NCBI RefSeq assembly: GCF_001682865.1
Contig: NZ_MAQX01000033.1
Coordinates: 62,001 to 126,000 of the forward strand
Length of the DNA stretch: 64,000 bases
Reading direction: 5' to 3'
Source: Bacillus sp. FJAT-26390
GTDB taxonomy: Bacteria; Bacillota; Bacilli; Paenibacillales; Paenibacillaceae
The translations under genes and the position numbers were made by a program. Numbering within the stretch: the stretch's first letter is position 1; each line of letters starts with the position of its first letter. The notes beneath the pieces are model-generated. The model made no database searches. It saw only the letters and a program-made list of their open reading frames with translations, and was not told the DNA's origin. This document shows, piece after piece, positions 50,898 to 60,140 of the stretch.

Positions 50898-50906
50898 ATC
50901 ATAACA
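50898..50906 (-). promoter_or_regulatory. Candidate extended -10 of degS-degU
   Basis: Minus-strand TGTTATGAT combines a 5-of-6 -10 hexamer with the TG extension; no good -35 is visible. The gap to the gene upstream is only 77 bases. Confidence 0.4.
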
Positions 50907-50931
50907 CAGAATATAGCTATTTCGTCCATCG

Positions 50932-53640
50932 TTAATCGATGGTAATCTTTTTGGCTTTGCCGTCATAGCCCACTTTTAATCCCAGCTTCTCCGAGAATAG
51001 ACGAACCGGAATTAGCGTACGGTCGTTTCGAACGATCGGAGTTACTTCTGAGGTTTGACGCACGCCGTTTAAAATTAGATCTTTTTTCCCAAGCGTCATT
51101 TCCATCAGCTTATTGCCGCGCAGCACCGTAACTTGCCCCGTTTTACCATCAAAAAGCAGCTTGGATCCCATTGCGTCCGAAACGAACCGAACCGGTACAT
51201 AAGTGACTCCATTCAGCACGATTGGCGCCGAATCCAGCTTGATCGCTTTACCATTAACCGTAGCAGCAGTCTTGCCTACGATCATCTCTACTTTCGTTTT
51301 TGAATCAACCGTTACGGACGGCGGATATTGCAGCTTCATGTTATCTAGTCCAATTGAACCAGATGCTGCCCGCTCATCCTGTCCCTCGGCAATCGTAACG
51401 ACGTAGATGCGTTTGAGCTTAACCGGGAATTTCATTCCAGCCGACGATAGGTTCAGCTTCACATTTTTCCAGCCGCTGAAGTCCAGCTGCTTGGCAAGAT
51501 CCAGAAGATGCGCTTTTCCGTCCGCATCAATAAACTCCGCACGTACCCAGTTCAGGCTGTTATCTCCGTATAGGTCTACGGTCATTGAGATTGGCGAGCC
51601 TTCGATTGCACGGCCTGTCGAATTAAACACTGCATAAGATGCTTTCGTACCTGTTCCATTCGTAAAATCATAATCCAGCTTTAACGCCTTCGCGGACGTT
51701 TGGCCCGGCAAATCAGACACTAGGTTTACGCTGCCAGCCGTTTCAGCAGGTGTCACCTGTGAAGTAATCGGATAGGTCGATTTCTCAAAGTCCTCGAAGG
51801 TGCTGACCGATTCTCCTTGCGTAAATGGAATCATAGCCGGATAACCGTCATAACGGGCAATTGCGTATCCTACAGTCGTTCCTGCATTAACCGATTGAAC
51901 CGTTAGGCTATCTCCTTTTTGCGCGGCTGTGAAGCCAACAAATTCCCATTTTACGGAGTCGCCGCTTAGCTTATAGGTATTGCCGTTTTTGAGCTTCATC
52001 GTAAGCGGAACGGAAATGGTTGCTCCCTTAGCCAATACGCCCACTGCCGTATCAATGGATAGCGAGGCAATTTGGTCTTGGCCAATGACTTCAATATCCT
52101 GTTTTGTCGATATTCCGCCCGACTTCACGCTGAGCGTCGTTTTCCCTGCTTTTGTCGCCGTAAACTCATTGCCTTGGAAAGTTCCGATCGCTTTCTCAGA
52201 GCTCCATACTGCTGTTCCATTATCTACATCATATGGATTGTAATACGTATCATAACCCTTCAATGAATAGGAAGACTTCTGCCCTATTAGCATGACTTTA
52301 GATCCACTTACAGAAATACCTTTAAGCGTTCCTTTTGGCGCTGTTGTGAATACGCCTATTCCGTTAGCCACGCTCCGCTGCGTTGTGCCGTATTGCGTAG
52401 AATGAGCAAGCTGCAGCGCACTATTGCCAAGCGGACGCTCGATCATCGTCGTTGAACCGCCGCCATCGAGATTGACGCCTTTATAAACGCCTAGCTGCAC
52501 CATAATCTGCTGAAGCTCCTTCAAGCTCACACCCGTATTGCTGCCATATCGCTCACTCGTAATGAGATAGACTTTCGTTCCGTCCTGTGAGTAGCCGACA
52601 CCAGTCCGCGAGGTATAAGAGGAACCGCTAACCCCCGTAATATCACGAGAGAACGCAGCAGCAGCGCCGGCATTAACCAGAAGCGTATGACCGCCTGCCA
52701 TCATCTCGAAGGACGCAGGATCTACCTTCGCTCCCGTTGTCTGTGACACAAGCGAGTAGTCGGCTGTAATCGATTGTCCGATCTGCAAATGCTCTTTTAC
52801 GTATGTAGCTGCTAGGCCGTGCGTACGAAGGATGTATCCATCGGCTGGCGCTTGTCCGGCTATTGCTTTATCAATGGAAATTTCCTCGATAATGCCGTTG
52901 CGAACCAATACCTCCGTAGGTGTGGAGCCTGAATTTTTGGGCCGTTCCGCCCCGCCCCAGGCACTAGTATAAATATACATCTTATTGACGTGGCTAAAGT
53001 TCGTGCCTGTCGTTTCCGGAACATAGGCCGATTGGTTCAATCCCTCAAGCGGGAAGCTAGACCCATCTGCAGCCGTCACTAAGCCGTCGAAGGTATAATT
53101 ATCGATCATTGGCTTGCGATCCTTCGATATCGAGAATGCATGCATCCCCTTTAGCTTAGCTGGGCTCGACATGAACATGCCGCTCGAGACTTGCCCTCCA
53201 AGAGGCGCGCCTTCATTGCCCATTACGAAGACGTCAGCATTGATTGCAGCTACCGCTCCGTTTTCTTTTGTCATATTAAGAATCGTGTTGACTTGACCAA
53301 TGCTATTATTTCTCCCGCTCATCGCATTTAAGGATACGTAGGGATTCGTTAGATCGACTTCTATGACATGAACATCGGTTTGTACCTTCGAGCTGCCGCG
53401 CGTCGCCGTGTATACGTAGTCAAGCCGCTTGGCTCCCGCTGTAACATATGATTGTTGTGACAGCTTAAGAACAGTATTGCTAGCAGCCGCCTCTGTGGGC
53501 TCCACAAGTGCCGTTTGCCAGCTTCCAGGCAAAAGTGACGCTACTGGCTGTACTAGCAACGCTCCACCTAACACAACGATAATGACGCGCTTCCCCAAGC
53601 TTTCTGTCTGCCGTCCGATGATTTTCTTAACCTTACCCAT
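50932..53640 (-). CDS. Secreted phosphodiester-glycosidase-like protein with copper-amine-oxidase-like stalk
   Basis: Exported protein of about 902 residues. After a basic N-terminus and a hydrophobic signal segment (about 18-40) comes a phosphodiester glycosidase (NAGPA-like) domain (about 90-430) with the conserved Asp/Gly motif VNLDGGGSTTMIE near 405. Then follow an Ig-like region (about 440-525), a beta-rich carbohydrate-binding-like segment (about 600-760), and two copper amine oxidase N-terminal-like repeats (about 785-902, with YVPVRFVSDAMG and LIPVRLFSEKLG). The enzyme class may hydrolyse phosphodiester-linked sugars of wall polymers; the substrate is unknown. ATG 53640 follows GGGAG; ATG 53664 has no ribosome-binding site. 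Confidence 0.85.
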   Translation of the reverse strand: MGKVKKIIGRQTESLGKRVIIVVLGGALLVQPVASLLPGSWQTALVEPTEAAASNTVLKLSQQSYVTAGAKRLDYVYTATRGSSKVQTDVHVIEVDLTNPYVSLNAMSGRNNSIGQVNTILNMTKENGAVAAINADVFVMGNEGAPLGGQVSSGMFMSSPAKLKGMHAFSISKDRKPMIDNYTFDGLVTAADGSSFPLEGLNQSAYVPETTGTNFSHVNKMYIYTSAWGGAERPKNSGSTPTEVLVRNGIIEEISIDKAIAGQAPADGYILRTHGLAATYVKEHLQIGQSITADYSLVSQTTGAKVDPASFEMMAGGHTLLVNAGAAAAFSRDITGVSGSSYTSRTGVGYSQDGTKVYLITSERYGSNTGVSLKELQQIMVQLGVYKGVNLDGGGSTTMIERPLGNSALQLAHSTQYGTTQRSVANGIGVFTTAPKGTLKGISVSGSKVMLIGQKSSYSLKGYDTYYNPYDVDNGTAVWSSEKAIGTFQGNEFTATKAGKTTLSVKSGGISTKQDIEVIGQDQIASLSIDTAVGVLAKGATISVPLTMKLKNGNTYKLSGDSVKWEFVGFTAAQKGDSLTVQSVNAGTTVGYAIARYDGYPAMIPFTQGESVSTFEDFEKSTYPITSQVTPAETAGSVNLVSDLPGQTSAKALKLDYDFTNGTGTKASYAVFNSTGRAIEGSPISMTVDLYGDNSLNWVRAEFIDADGKAHLLDLAKQLDFSGWKNVKLNLSSAGMKFPVKLKRIYVVTIAEGQDERAASGSIGLDNMKLQYPPSVTVDSKTKVEMIVGKTAATVNGKAIKLDSAPIVLNGVTYVPVRFVSDAMGSKLLFDGKTGQVTVLRGNKLMEMTLGKKDLILNGVRQTSEVTPIVRNDRTLIPVRLFSEKLGLKVGYDGKAKKITID

Positions 53641-53762
53641 TAGATTAGCAACTCTCCCATCCATTAATCTAATAGTTATAGACTACAAGAGTAGTAGAAA
53701 AGTTACGTCCGATAAAAGAGTACTATCGTATTCTCTAGACTGATAGATATCGCCTATGTAAT

Positions 53763-53805
53763 AAAAAAGGCTCAGACCGCACATTTGATGCACGGACCGA
53801 GCCAT
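53763..53805 (-). terminator. Terminator of the SLH-protein gene
   Basis: Minus-strand GGCTC...CCGTGCA pairs with TGTGCGG...GAGCC, followed by TTTTTTATT, 12 bases beyond the stop codon. Confidence 0.85.
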
Positions 53806-53817
53806 ATTAATTGCTTA

Positions 53818-56800
53818 TTACGGAGTCAAAAATTTCACCTTTTGCAGCAAGCGCAGGATCATAACGGATCCTTCCGCGCGCGTTGCATTGGTTTGCGGAC
53901 TCAATGTCGCCGCCGTTTTACCGCTAATGACACCGATATAAATCGATTTTGCTACGTCAGACTGCGCCCATGCGCCAACTTTCCCGCGATCCGTGTACTT
54001 CTGGAGGTAGGAGGAAGCCGATTGAGGCAGCTGAACCGTTAGACCTGCTACACTAGCGGCTCTAATCATCATCACGGCCATTTCCTGACGCGTAATAGGA
54101 TTGTTAGGCTTAAAGGTGCCATCGGTATTGCCAGCCACAATTCCTGCTGCCGATGCGGCGCCAATATAAGCTCCCATTGTCGTATTCGTATTGACATCCT
54201 TAAATCTGGCCGCTGCCGTCTTGTCGCTGCTTAGCCCTAGACCTTTGGCGATGTATGTGGCAAATTCACCGCGCGTAATCGCTTTATTCGGCTCAAACTT
54301 AGATGCAGTCCGGCCCTCTACGATGAATTTCCGCGACAATGTATGAATATTGGCCGCTGCCCAGTGATTGGCTAAATCCGAGAAGCTCGCTGAGTTAGTC
54401 ACAAGCGCATATGAGCTATTGCCCTTCCGCTTGAACGTTGCTGTCGTCTTGCCTGAGCTTGTCGTAAGCTCAGTCGGCACATAGGAAAGCCCGCCTGTCG
54501 TAGGGTCGAACCACACGACTGCCGCCTTGCTCGTGTCCACGGACTGGTAAGTCTGAATCGTACGCGACACATAGCTGTTAAAATCATTCAATGGCTTCTG
54601 CACGGAACCGCTGACAGCGGTAACGTCGAAGTGGTAAGGGCCGGCTAGCATACCGACATTGGAGCTATTGATTTTTGAGTTGAGATCTCCCGTAAGCGTT
54701 GATGAACCTTGGTCGATTCGGATCAGCAATTGCCCCATTGAACTGTTGCCATTAAGCAAAGTATTTATTTTCGAAAAATCCGTCGCATTTAATTGCAGCT
54801 CATAAGTCGCATCGCCATATTGCACAGCGAATACGGATTTAGCATTGATGCGGGATGCCATATCCAGCGTGCTTATTGGAACAGACACAATCGCTGCACG
54901 TTCTGAGGAAGGCACTTTAAACGCGACACGAGGTATTGCGATACCGGCTGTACGAGCGGTTGAAAATGCCGTAAGCAGCTTCTCGCTCGATATTACATAA
55001 CGATTTGCTTGTACGCCTGCTGGAGAAGTGTCCATTACAGTGGATGCTACTGACGTTTTTAAGCCAATTCCTCCACCATCAGATTCTTCATACTCACCTG
55101 ATAAGCCATCCAAGATCGTTGTTTGATTGGCCGCATTTAGATTAGTGAAGCTATTTATCGTCGTCCCGCTATTCGTGCGAAGACCGGTAGTGCTCGAATA
55201 GTAGCTCACCGTCACCGTCTCTCCCATGCCAACTGGGGAGGCTAGCCTTAAAATGACCGATGATCCGCTCAAATCTACTCGCGATACTAATCGTACTGCG
55301 TTATTCGAATTTACTAGAAACTGAGAAATGCCAGGCACATAACTGCTGTTCATTGACTCAGCGAAAGTTAAGGTTATTGTAGAGCCTTTTGCAATAACGC
55401 CATAAATGGTGCCGTTTTGCCCTCCTCCGCCGCTACCTCCACTTCCAGACGTAACATTGGTAAAGGAGGATGCAGCATTTCCTGCCAAGTCTGTTATCAA
55501 CGACATCGAGGCCAAGTACGATACGGATGCCACTTGTCCAGTTGTTATAGCTGATGAAAGTATTAATAGCACGGAATCACCAGAAATATTGATTTGTAGT
55601 ACAGGACGTACGATGTTATCGACCAATACATTGAACTGTCCCACTGTTGGTACACTCTGTGTGTTCAAGTTCTTATTGTATTTCAATGTGACAATGTTAC
55701 TGTTAACGCTAATATATTGAAGGGTGGGCGTACCAGTATCAGGCACACTGTAAATACTGTAATTGTTAAAAGCCCCCAAGTAGTTGCCAGCCTTATCCCT
55801 AACTGGATTAGAGCCAGGCGTATAAGTCACATAAACGTTTTGATAGCTTTGAATCGATCCATTAATCGTAAGCAAAATATTGTTTCCGTTGCTTGAGATG
55901 GAAGTCGTACTGTAATTAACGCCTCCGATGTTAACTGAGAATTGCAGATATGCGTAACTATTTACTTGCATTAGTTCTTTATTAAAAGATAAAGTAATGG
56001 CGCTTCCTGAAGCGTTACCGCTTATTACCGTAGGTGCTGTGACATCTTTTGCACCAGGCACATCCTGATTGGCAATGCTTGCTGCTTGATTGCCTGATGT
56101 ATCTTGAATAAGCCCTACGGCTGCTTTAGAATATGACAGCTTCACTTGTTGTCCCGCAACAATTGGGCTAGAGAGTGTTAGGTAAACAGCTTCTCCTCTT
56201 ACCTGAACGCCAGTCACTGGTCGCGGAGCTCCATTTACCGTCACATAGAAACTCCCCGTTGACGGGACCGAATATACATTTAAATCTTCGTTAAAAGATA
56301 GAGTGATCGTTGATCCGCTCCACTCTAGCTTGCTAATCGTTGGCGCTGTTGTGTCCGAACCAAACGTATGAAAAGTCCATTGATACTCGTTTAGTATTCC
56401 TGCAAAGCTGTTTCCAGCTAAATCGGTTACAGCACTAGCATCAATCGTTATATAGTAGGCGGTTTTGGCATTCAATGCCTGTGATGGCGTAATAACTAAT
56501 AAACTATTATTATTGCCGTCAATATAAAAATTCCCTGGAATAGGCTGCAGCGTGTTATCCCCTACAGGATTAAACATGATCGATCCTGTGCCCTTTTTGA
56601 CAGGCTCGTTGAACGAAGCCGTAAAGGCTTGACTCAGCCCAACCGAAACCGCATTATTTACCGGATTCAGTAATGATAGTGTAGGCCTCACTGTATCCTG
56701 CGCAACCGTAAAGGACCAAGCTGACGAGGATGAAAGCCCTGCATAGTAATTGCCTGCCGCATCGCGAATTGCGCGATTGCCGATTGTAACATAATATTTT

Positions 56801-58203
56801 GTATTATTTACGAATGCCTTCTCGGCCTCGCCACTAATCGCTTTATTCGGATCAATCGTAATCTGATATGTTCCGCCACCCGTTACTCGCTCCGAAGTGA
56901 CTGGAATCGAACGGAATAATGCTCCTGTTGTTGAATCTCTAATTTCAATTGCGCCGCTGCTTAGAAAAACGGGCTCATTAAACGTAATTTGCAAGAGAGA
57001 GCTCAAGCCACTGATCGTTCCGCCCGCCGCCGGCAAGACCGCTGTTGCAAGAGGCGGGGTCGTTTCATTGCCAGGATCCGTACTGAAATTCCATACGGAG
57101 GCGCCGGCAATCCCATGATACCATTGATCGCCATTTGGGTCCTGCTGGGTGAACGCACCTGCATCAATTAACACATAATAAGCTGTATTAGCCTCTAGAT
57201 TTGAGCTTGGAGATATTTGTACTTGATTACTAGTAACAGTTACTCGAGATGACAGAGCGCTAAAGCGTTCAAAGGTTGTGTTATTGCTTATCCGTCGTAT
57301 TTCAATATATTTATCTGCACGTGCTTGAACATTTTTGTCAAATGTAATATTTAGCGTTGCAGTGATCGGCACCGATGTCGCATTGTCTGCTGGAACGAAA
57401 GGCGCTGCCACATTCACTGGTGCAGTGTCCGTTGTAAAGCTCCACGTTGTGCCATTATAAAGATTGCCCGCCGCATCCTGAAAGGCTGTACTGGGAATCG
57501 TAACGGAATACGACGTGTTTGGCTGCAGTGCAGCTGGAGGCTGAATGATGATTTGGTTCGTCCCGCTGCCCCTAACCGCATTCGAAGTCACTGCAATCGT
57601 TCTATTATCCTCTGTAGAGTTGATTTGGATGCTGCCGCTTGCAACATATACCGCCTCATCGAAGGTAATGATAATAGGTGTCGTTATTGCCGTAGGCGAA
57701 ACATTAGGAATTAGCTTTGTATGCGACGGCCTGGTCACATCCACTTCAGCAACCGTTCGGAAATTCCAGCTGCTAGCGCTATTGATCCCCGCATAACCGA
57801 CATTGTTCGAAGTGTTAACAAAGGCACCGGCATCAACCAAAACATAATAATTTGTATTTAGCGCGAAATGATATGTCGGGTCTATCGTCACCGTTCTCTG
57901 AGATGCATCAATGGAGATTTGATTAGACGATAAAGGAATCCTTTCCACCAAGTTGCTCGTTGCATAATCGTAAATGGAAATGGATGTTGAATTAGACCCT
58001 TTGCTCACATTTTCATCAAAGGTCATTTTCAAATCAGCCGTAATCGATACGTTAATAAGATCATCAGCCGGGCTGAGGCTTAATACGACTGGACCCGTAG
58101 ATGCTGCAGCCGCTTGCTGCGTGCCAAGAGGCCAGCTTGCCAAGCTTAATTGGAGAAACAGCATTACGGCGATAAATGAAGAAAGCTTGCTGGTTCGGTT
58201 CAT
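53818..58203 (-). CDS. SLH-anchored surface protein with Big_5 and SwmB repeats
   Basis: Large exported protein of 1461 residues. Signal peptide (1 to about 33, ending AAAA), about five Big_5/SbsA Ig-like repeats (about 34-615; each has D-x-TRP/P openings, TFDE/N-x-PV-type strands and N-x-YYV/TI), about four SwmB-type repeats (about 618-1020, with TLSFNEDL, TLSFNKEL, TLKYNKNL and TLTFAESM), an unassigned stretch (about 1030-1270), and three C-terminal SLH domains (about 1275-1461, with HWAAANI, ITRGEFATYI, ITRQEMAVMM and TRAEGSVMI). SLH domains bind pyruvylated wall polymer. GAGGAG precedes the ATG. Single-gene unit. Confidence 0.9.
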   Translation of the reverse strand: MNRTSKLSSFIAVMLFLQLSLASWPLGTQQAAAASTGPVVLSLSPADDLINVSITADLKMTFDENVSKGSNSTSISIYDYATSNLVERIPLSSNQISIDASQRTVTIDPTYHFALNTNYYVLVDAGAFVNTSNNVGYAGINSASSWNFRTVAEVDVTRPSHTKLIPNVSPTAITTPIIITFDEAVYVASGSIQINSTEDNRTIAVTSNAVRGSGTNQIIIQPPAALQPNTSYSVTIPSTAFQDAAGNLYNGTTWSFTTDTAPVNVAAPFVPADNATSVPITATLNITFDKNVQARADKYIEIRRISNNTTFERFSALSSRVTVTSNQVQISPSSNLEANTAYYVLIDAGAFTQQDPNGDQWYHGIAGASVWNFSTDPGNETTPPLATAVLPAAGGTISGLSSLLQITFNEPVFLSSGAIEIRDSTTGALFRSIPVTSERVTGGGTYQITIDPNKAISGEAEKAFVNNTKYYVTIGNRAIRDAAGNYYAGLSSSSAWSFTVAQDTVRPTLSLLNPVNNAVSVGLSQAFTASFNEPVKKGTGSIMFNPVGDNTLQPIPGNFYIDGNNNSLLVITPSQALNAKTAYYITIDASAVTDLAGNSFAGILNEYQWTFHTFGSDTTAPTISKLEWSGSTITLSFNEDLNVYSVPSTGSFYVTVNGAPRPVTGVQVRGEAVYLTLSSPIVAGQQVKLSYSKAAVGLIQDTSGNQAASIANQDVPGAKDVTAPTVISGNASGSAITLSFNKELMQVNSYAYLQFSVNIGGVNYSTTSISSNGNNILLTINGSIQSYQNVYVTYTPGSNPVRDKAGNYLGAFNNYSIYSVPDTGTPTLQYISVNSNIVTLKYNKNLNTQSVPTVGQFNVLVDNIVRPVLQINISGDSVLLILSSAITTGQVASVSYLASMSLITDLAGNAASSFTNVTSGSGGSGGGGQNGTIYGVIAKGSTITLTFAESMNSSYVPGISQFLVNSNNAVRLVSRVDLSGSSVILRLASPVGMGETVTVSYYSSTTGLRTNSGTTINSFTNLNAANQTTILDGLSGEYEESDGGGIGLKTSVASTVMDTSPAGVQANRYVISSEKLLTAFSTARTAGIAIPRVAFKVPSSERAAIVSVPISTLDMASRINAKSVFAVQYGDATYELQLNATDFSKINTLLNGNSSMGQLLIRIDQGSSTLTGDLNSKINSSNVGMLAGPYHFDVTAVSGSVQKPLNDFNSYVSRTIQTYQSVDTSKAAVVWFDPTTGGLSYVPTELTTSSGKTTATFKRKGNSSYALVTNSASFSDLANHWAAANIHTLSRKFIVEGRTASKFEPNKAITRGEFATYIAKGLGLSSDKTAAARFKDVNTNTTMGAYIGAASAAGIVAGNTDGTFKPNNPITRQEMAVMMIRAASVAGLTVQLPQSASSYLQKYTDRGKVGAWAQSDVAKSIYIGVISGKTAATLSPQTNATRAEGSVMILRLLQKVKFLTP

Positions 58204-58301
58204 TTCAATTCACTCCTCAAAAAATTACACTCGTACTGTATTTGTCGGTTAGTTGACATGAAAAATTTAGGTTAAACTCCTTTTTTGTGTCGAAAGGCAA
58301 A

Positions 58302-58352
58302 CAAAAAAAGCTGACCACGGAGTAGTGTAACTACTTCAAGGTCAGCTTTTTG
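58302..58352 (-). terminator. Terminator of metK
   Basis: AAAAAGCTGACC pairs with GGTCAGCTTTTT, and an inner stem AGTAGT/ACTACT caps it. The T-run on the minus strand suits metK. Confidence 0.9.
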
Positions 58353-58374
58353 GTTCATCTATTTTAAAATTTGC

Positions 58375-59589
58375 TTATACTCCGCTTTGAACGCCAGCCT
58401 CTGCTTTAAGCTTCTCAGCTTTGTCAACGCGTTCCCAAGGAAGATCAACATCCGTACGACCGAAGTGGCCGTATGCAGCTGTTTGTCTGTAAATTGGACG
58501 ACGTAGATCAAGCATTTTGATAATGCCAGCTGGACGAAGGTCAAAGTTGCTAGTGATAAGGTCAACGAGCTTATCTTCGCCAATTTTACCTGTTCCATAA
58601 GTATCCACGTTGATCGATACAGGTTGAGCTACACCAATAGCGTATGCCAATTGGATTTCGCATTTGTCTGCAAGTCCTGCAGCTACGATGTTCTTAGCTA
58701 CGTAACGAGCAGCATAAGCCGCTGAACGGTCAACCTTTGTAGGATCCTTGCCGGAGAATGCGCCGCCGCCATGACGAGCGTAGCCGCCATACGTATCAAC
58801 GATTATTTTACGGCCCGTCAAGCCTGCATCACCTTGAGGTCCGCCGATAACGAAACGGCCAGTTGGGTTGATGAAGTATTTAGTATCTGCATCAAGCCAT
58901 TCAACAGGAACAACTGGCTTGATAACATGCTCAAGAATATCCTGTTGGATTTGCTCAAGCGTAATTTCTTCCGCATGCTGAGTAGAAACAACAATCGTAT
59001 CAACGCGGACTGGTTTGCCATCTGCATATTCGATTGTAACTTGCGTTTTACCGTCAGGACGAAGGTAAGCAAGCGTTTCGTTCTTACGAACTTCAGACAA
59101 GCGGCGTGCAATACGGTGCGACAGAGCGATTGGAAGCGGCATAAGCTCAGGTGTTTCGTTCGTAGCAAAACCGAACATAAGACCTTGGTCGCCAGCGCCG
59201 ATATCTTCGTTCTCTTGCTTCATGTCCTTGCCATCACGAGTCTCAAGCGCAGCGTTAACGCCTTGCGCAATATCAGCCGACTGCTCATTAAGCGATGTCA
59301 ATACTGCACATGTGCTGGAGTCAAAACCATATTTGGCGCGTGTATAGCCAATTTCTTTAATAGTACGGCGCGCGATTGCTGAAATATCAACATAATCCGC
59401 GCGGCTGCTAATTTCACCAATTACCAAAACAAGACCTGTAGCGACAGAAACCTCACAAGCGACACGCGCGTGTGGATCAGCTTCAAGGAATGCATCTAAG
59501 ACAGCATCGGATATTTGATCACAAATCTTATCCGGATGGCCTTCAGTTACTGATTCCGATGTGAACAAGTGGCGTCCTTTAACCGACAT
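58375..59589 (-). CDS. metK: S-adenosylmethionine synthetase
   Basis: Makes SAM from methionine and ATP in the cytosol. 404 residues from ATG 59589 (MSVKGRHLFTSESVTEGHPD), with AGGAGG 9 bases ahead. The signature hexapeptide region GAGDQG is near residue 119 and the P-loop-like GGGAFSGKDPTKVDRS near 260; EGHPDK binds ATP. The leader contains a terminator-like hairpin but no S-box. Confidence 0.97.
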   Translation of the reverse strand: MSVKGRHLFTSESVTEGHPDKICDQISDAVLDAFLEADPHARVACEVSVATGLVLVIGEISSRADYVDISAIARRTIKEIGYTRAKYGFDSSTCAVLTSLNEQSADIAQGVNAALETRDGKDMKQENEDIGAGDQGLMFGFATNETPELMPLPIALSHRIARRLSEVRKNETLAYLRPDGKTQVTIEYADGKPVRVDTIVVSTQHAEEITLEQIQQDILEHVIKPVVPVEWLDADTKYFINPTGRFVIGGPQGDAGLTGRKIIVDTYGGYARHGGGAFSGKDPTKVDRSAAYAARYVAKNIVAAGLADKCEIQLAYAIGVAQPVSINVDTYGTGKIGEDKLVDLITSNFDLRPAGIIKMLDLRRPIYRQTAAYGHFGRTDVDLPWERVDKAEKLKAEAGVQSGV

Positions 59590-59640
59590 CCATATCAACC
59601 TCCTACAACCTCAATATGAAATAAGTGCGAACATTCTACA

Positions 59641-59673
59641 CAAAAAATGAACCTTTTCCCGGAGGAAAAGGTT
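59641..59673 (-). terminator. Terminator-like hairpin inside the metK leader
   Basis: AACCTTTTCC and GGAAAAGGTT (59650-59659 and 59664-59673) form a perfect 10-base stem with a 4-base loop, followed on the minus strand by CATTTTTTG. It is 18 bases after the predicted metK transcription start. It may end read-through from the spore gene or attenuate metK. Confidence 0.8.
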
Positions 59674-59697
59674 GTTTGACAACTCTTCTAAGACAGT

Positions 59698-59726
59698 ATG
59701 ATACCTAAAATGTCGCATTGTGTCAA
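59698..59726 (-). promoter_or_regulatory. Promoter of metK
   Basis: Minus-strand perfect TTGACA (59721-59726), exact 17-base spacer, TATCAT (59698-59703). Predicted start near 59691. Confidence 0.75.
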
Positions 59727-59751
59727 TGGAAGTCGGGATTTACACAATATG

Positions 59752-60027
59752 TTAGTAACCACCAAGCACCGATTCTGCTTGTGCGATCAACCTTTTTGTA
59801 ATCTCTCCACCCACTGAGCCAGCTTGCCGTGTAGACAAGGCTGACCAATGCACGCTTTGACCTCCTGTGCCTCCAGAGGACGCTCCAAGCTCGCCGGCAA
59901 ATTCAGTATCTGCACCAGTGCCTGCATAGGCTCCTGAAGTTAATCCAAATTCTGCTGCGATTTCATACTTCAATTGATTAAGCGCTGCTTTACTTTGTTG
60001 CACTACCACTTTATTCGAACGACTCAT
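59752..60027 (-). CDS. Alpha/beta-type small acid-soluble spore protein
   Basis: Binds and protects DNA in the spore core and is degraded during germination. 91 residues from ATG 60027, with GGAGGTG about 9 bases ahead. The conserved N-terminal part (ALNQLKYEIAAEFG, with the GPR protease site at the E-F/G region) and the C-terminal block (STRQAGSVGGEITKRLIAQAE) are both present, but a Gly/Ser/Thr-rich insert of about 35 residues separates them, making the protein longer than the usual 60-75. I found no convincing sigma-G promoter by eye. Confidence 0.88.
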   Translation of the reverse strand: MSRSNKVVVQQSKAALNQLKYEIAAEFGLTSGAYAGTGADTEFAGELGASSGGTGGQSVHWSALSTRQAGSVGGEITKRLIAQAESVLGGY

Positions 60028-60140
60028 AAAATGACACCTCCAAATGAATGTAAAACACATATGTATTGTGCGTTGATCCATCATTTTTGAAGCGTATAAT
60101 CTATTGTCAGTTCGGGTAAAATGTAGAGCATCTAACCATA

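Noticed and set aside
59590..59720. S-box (SAM-I) riboswitch before metK
   Set aside because: The conserved S-box core is absent on either strand, and the leader before the hairpin is too short.
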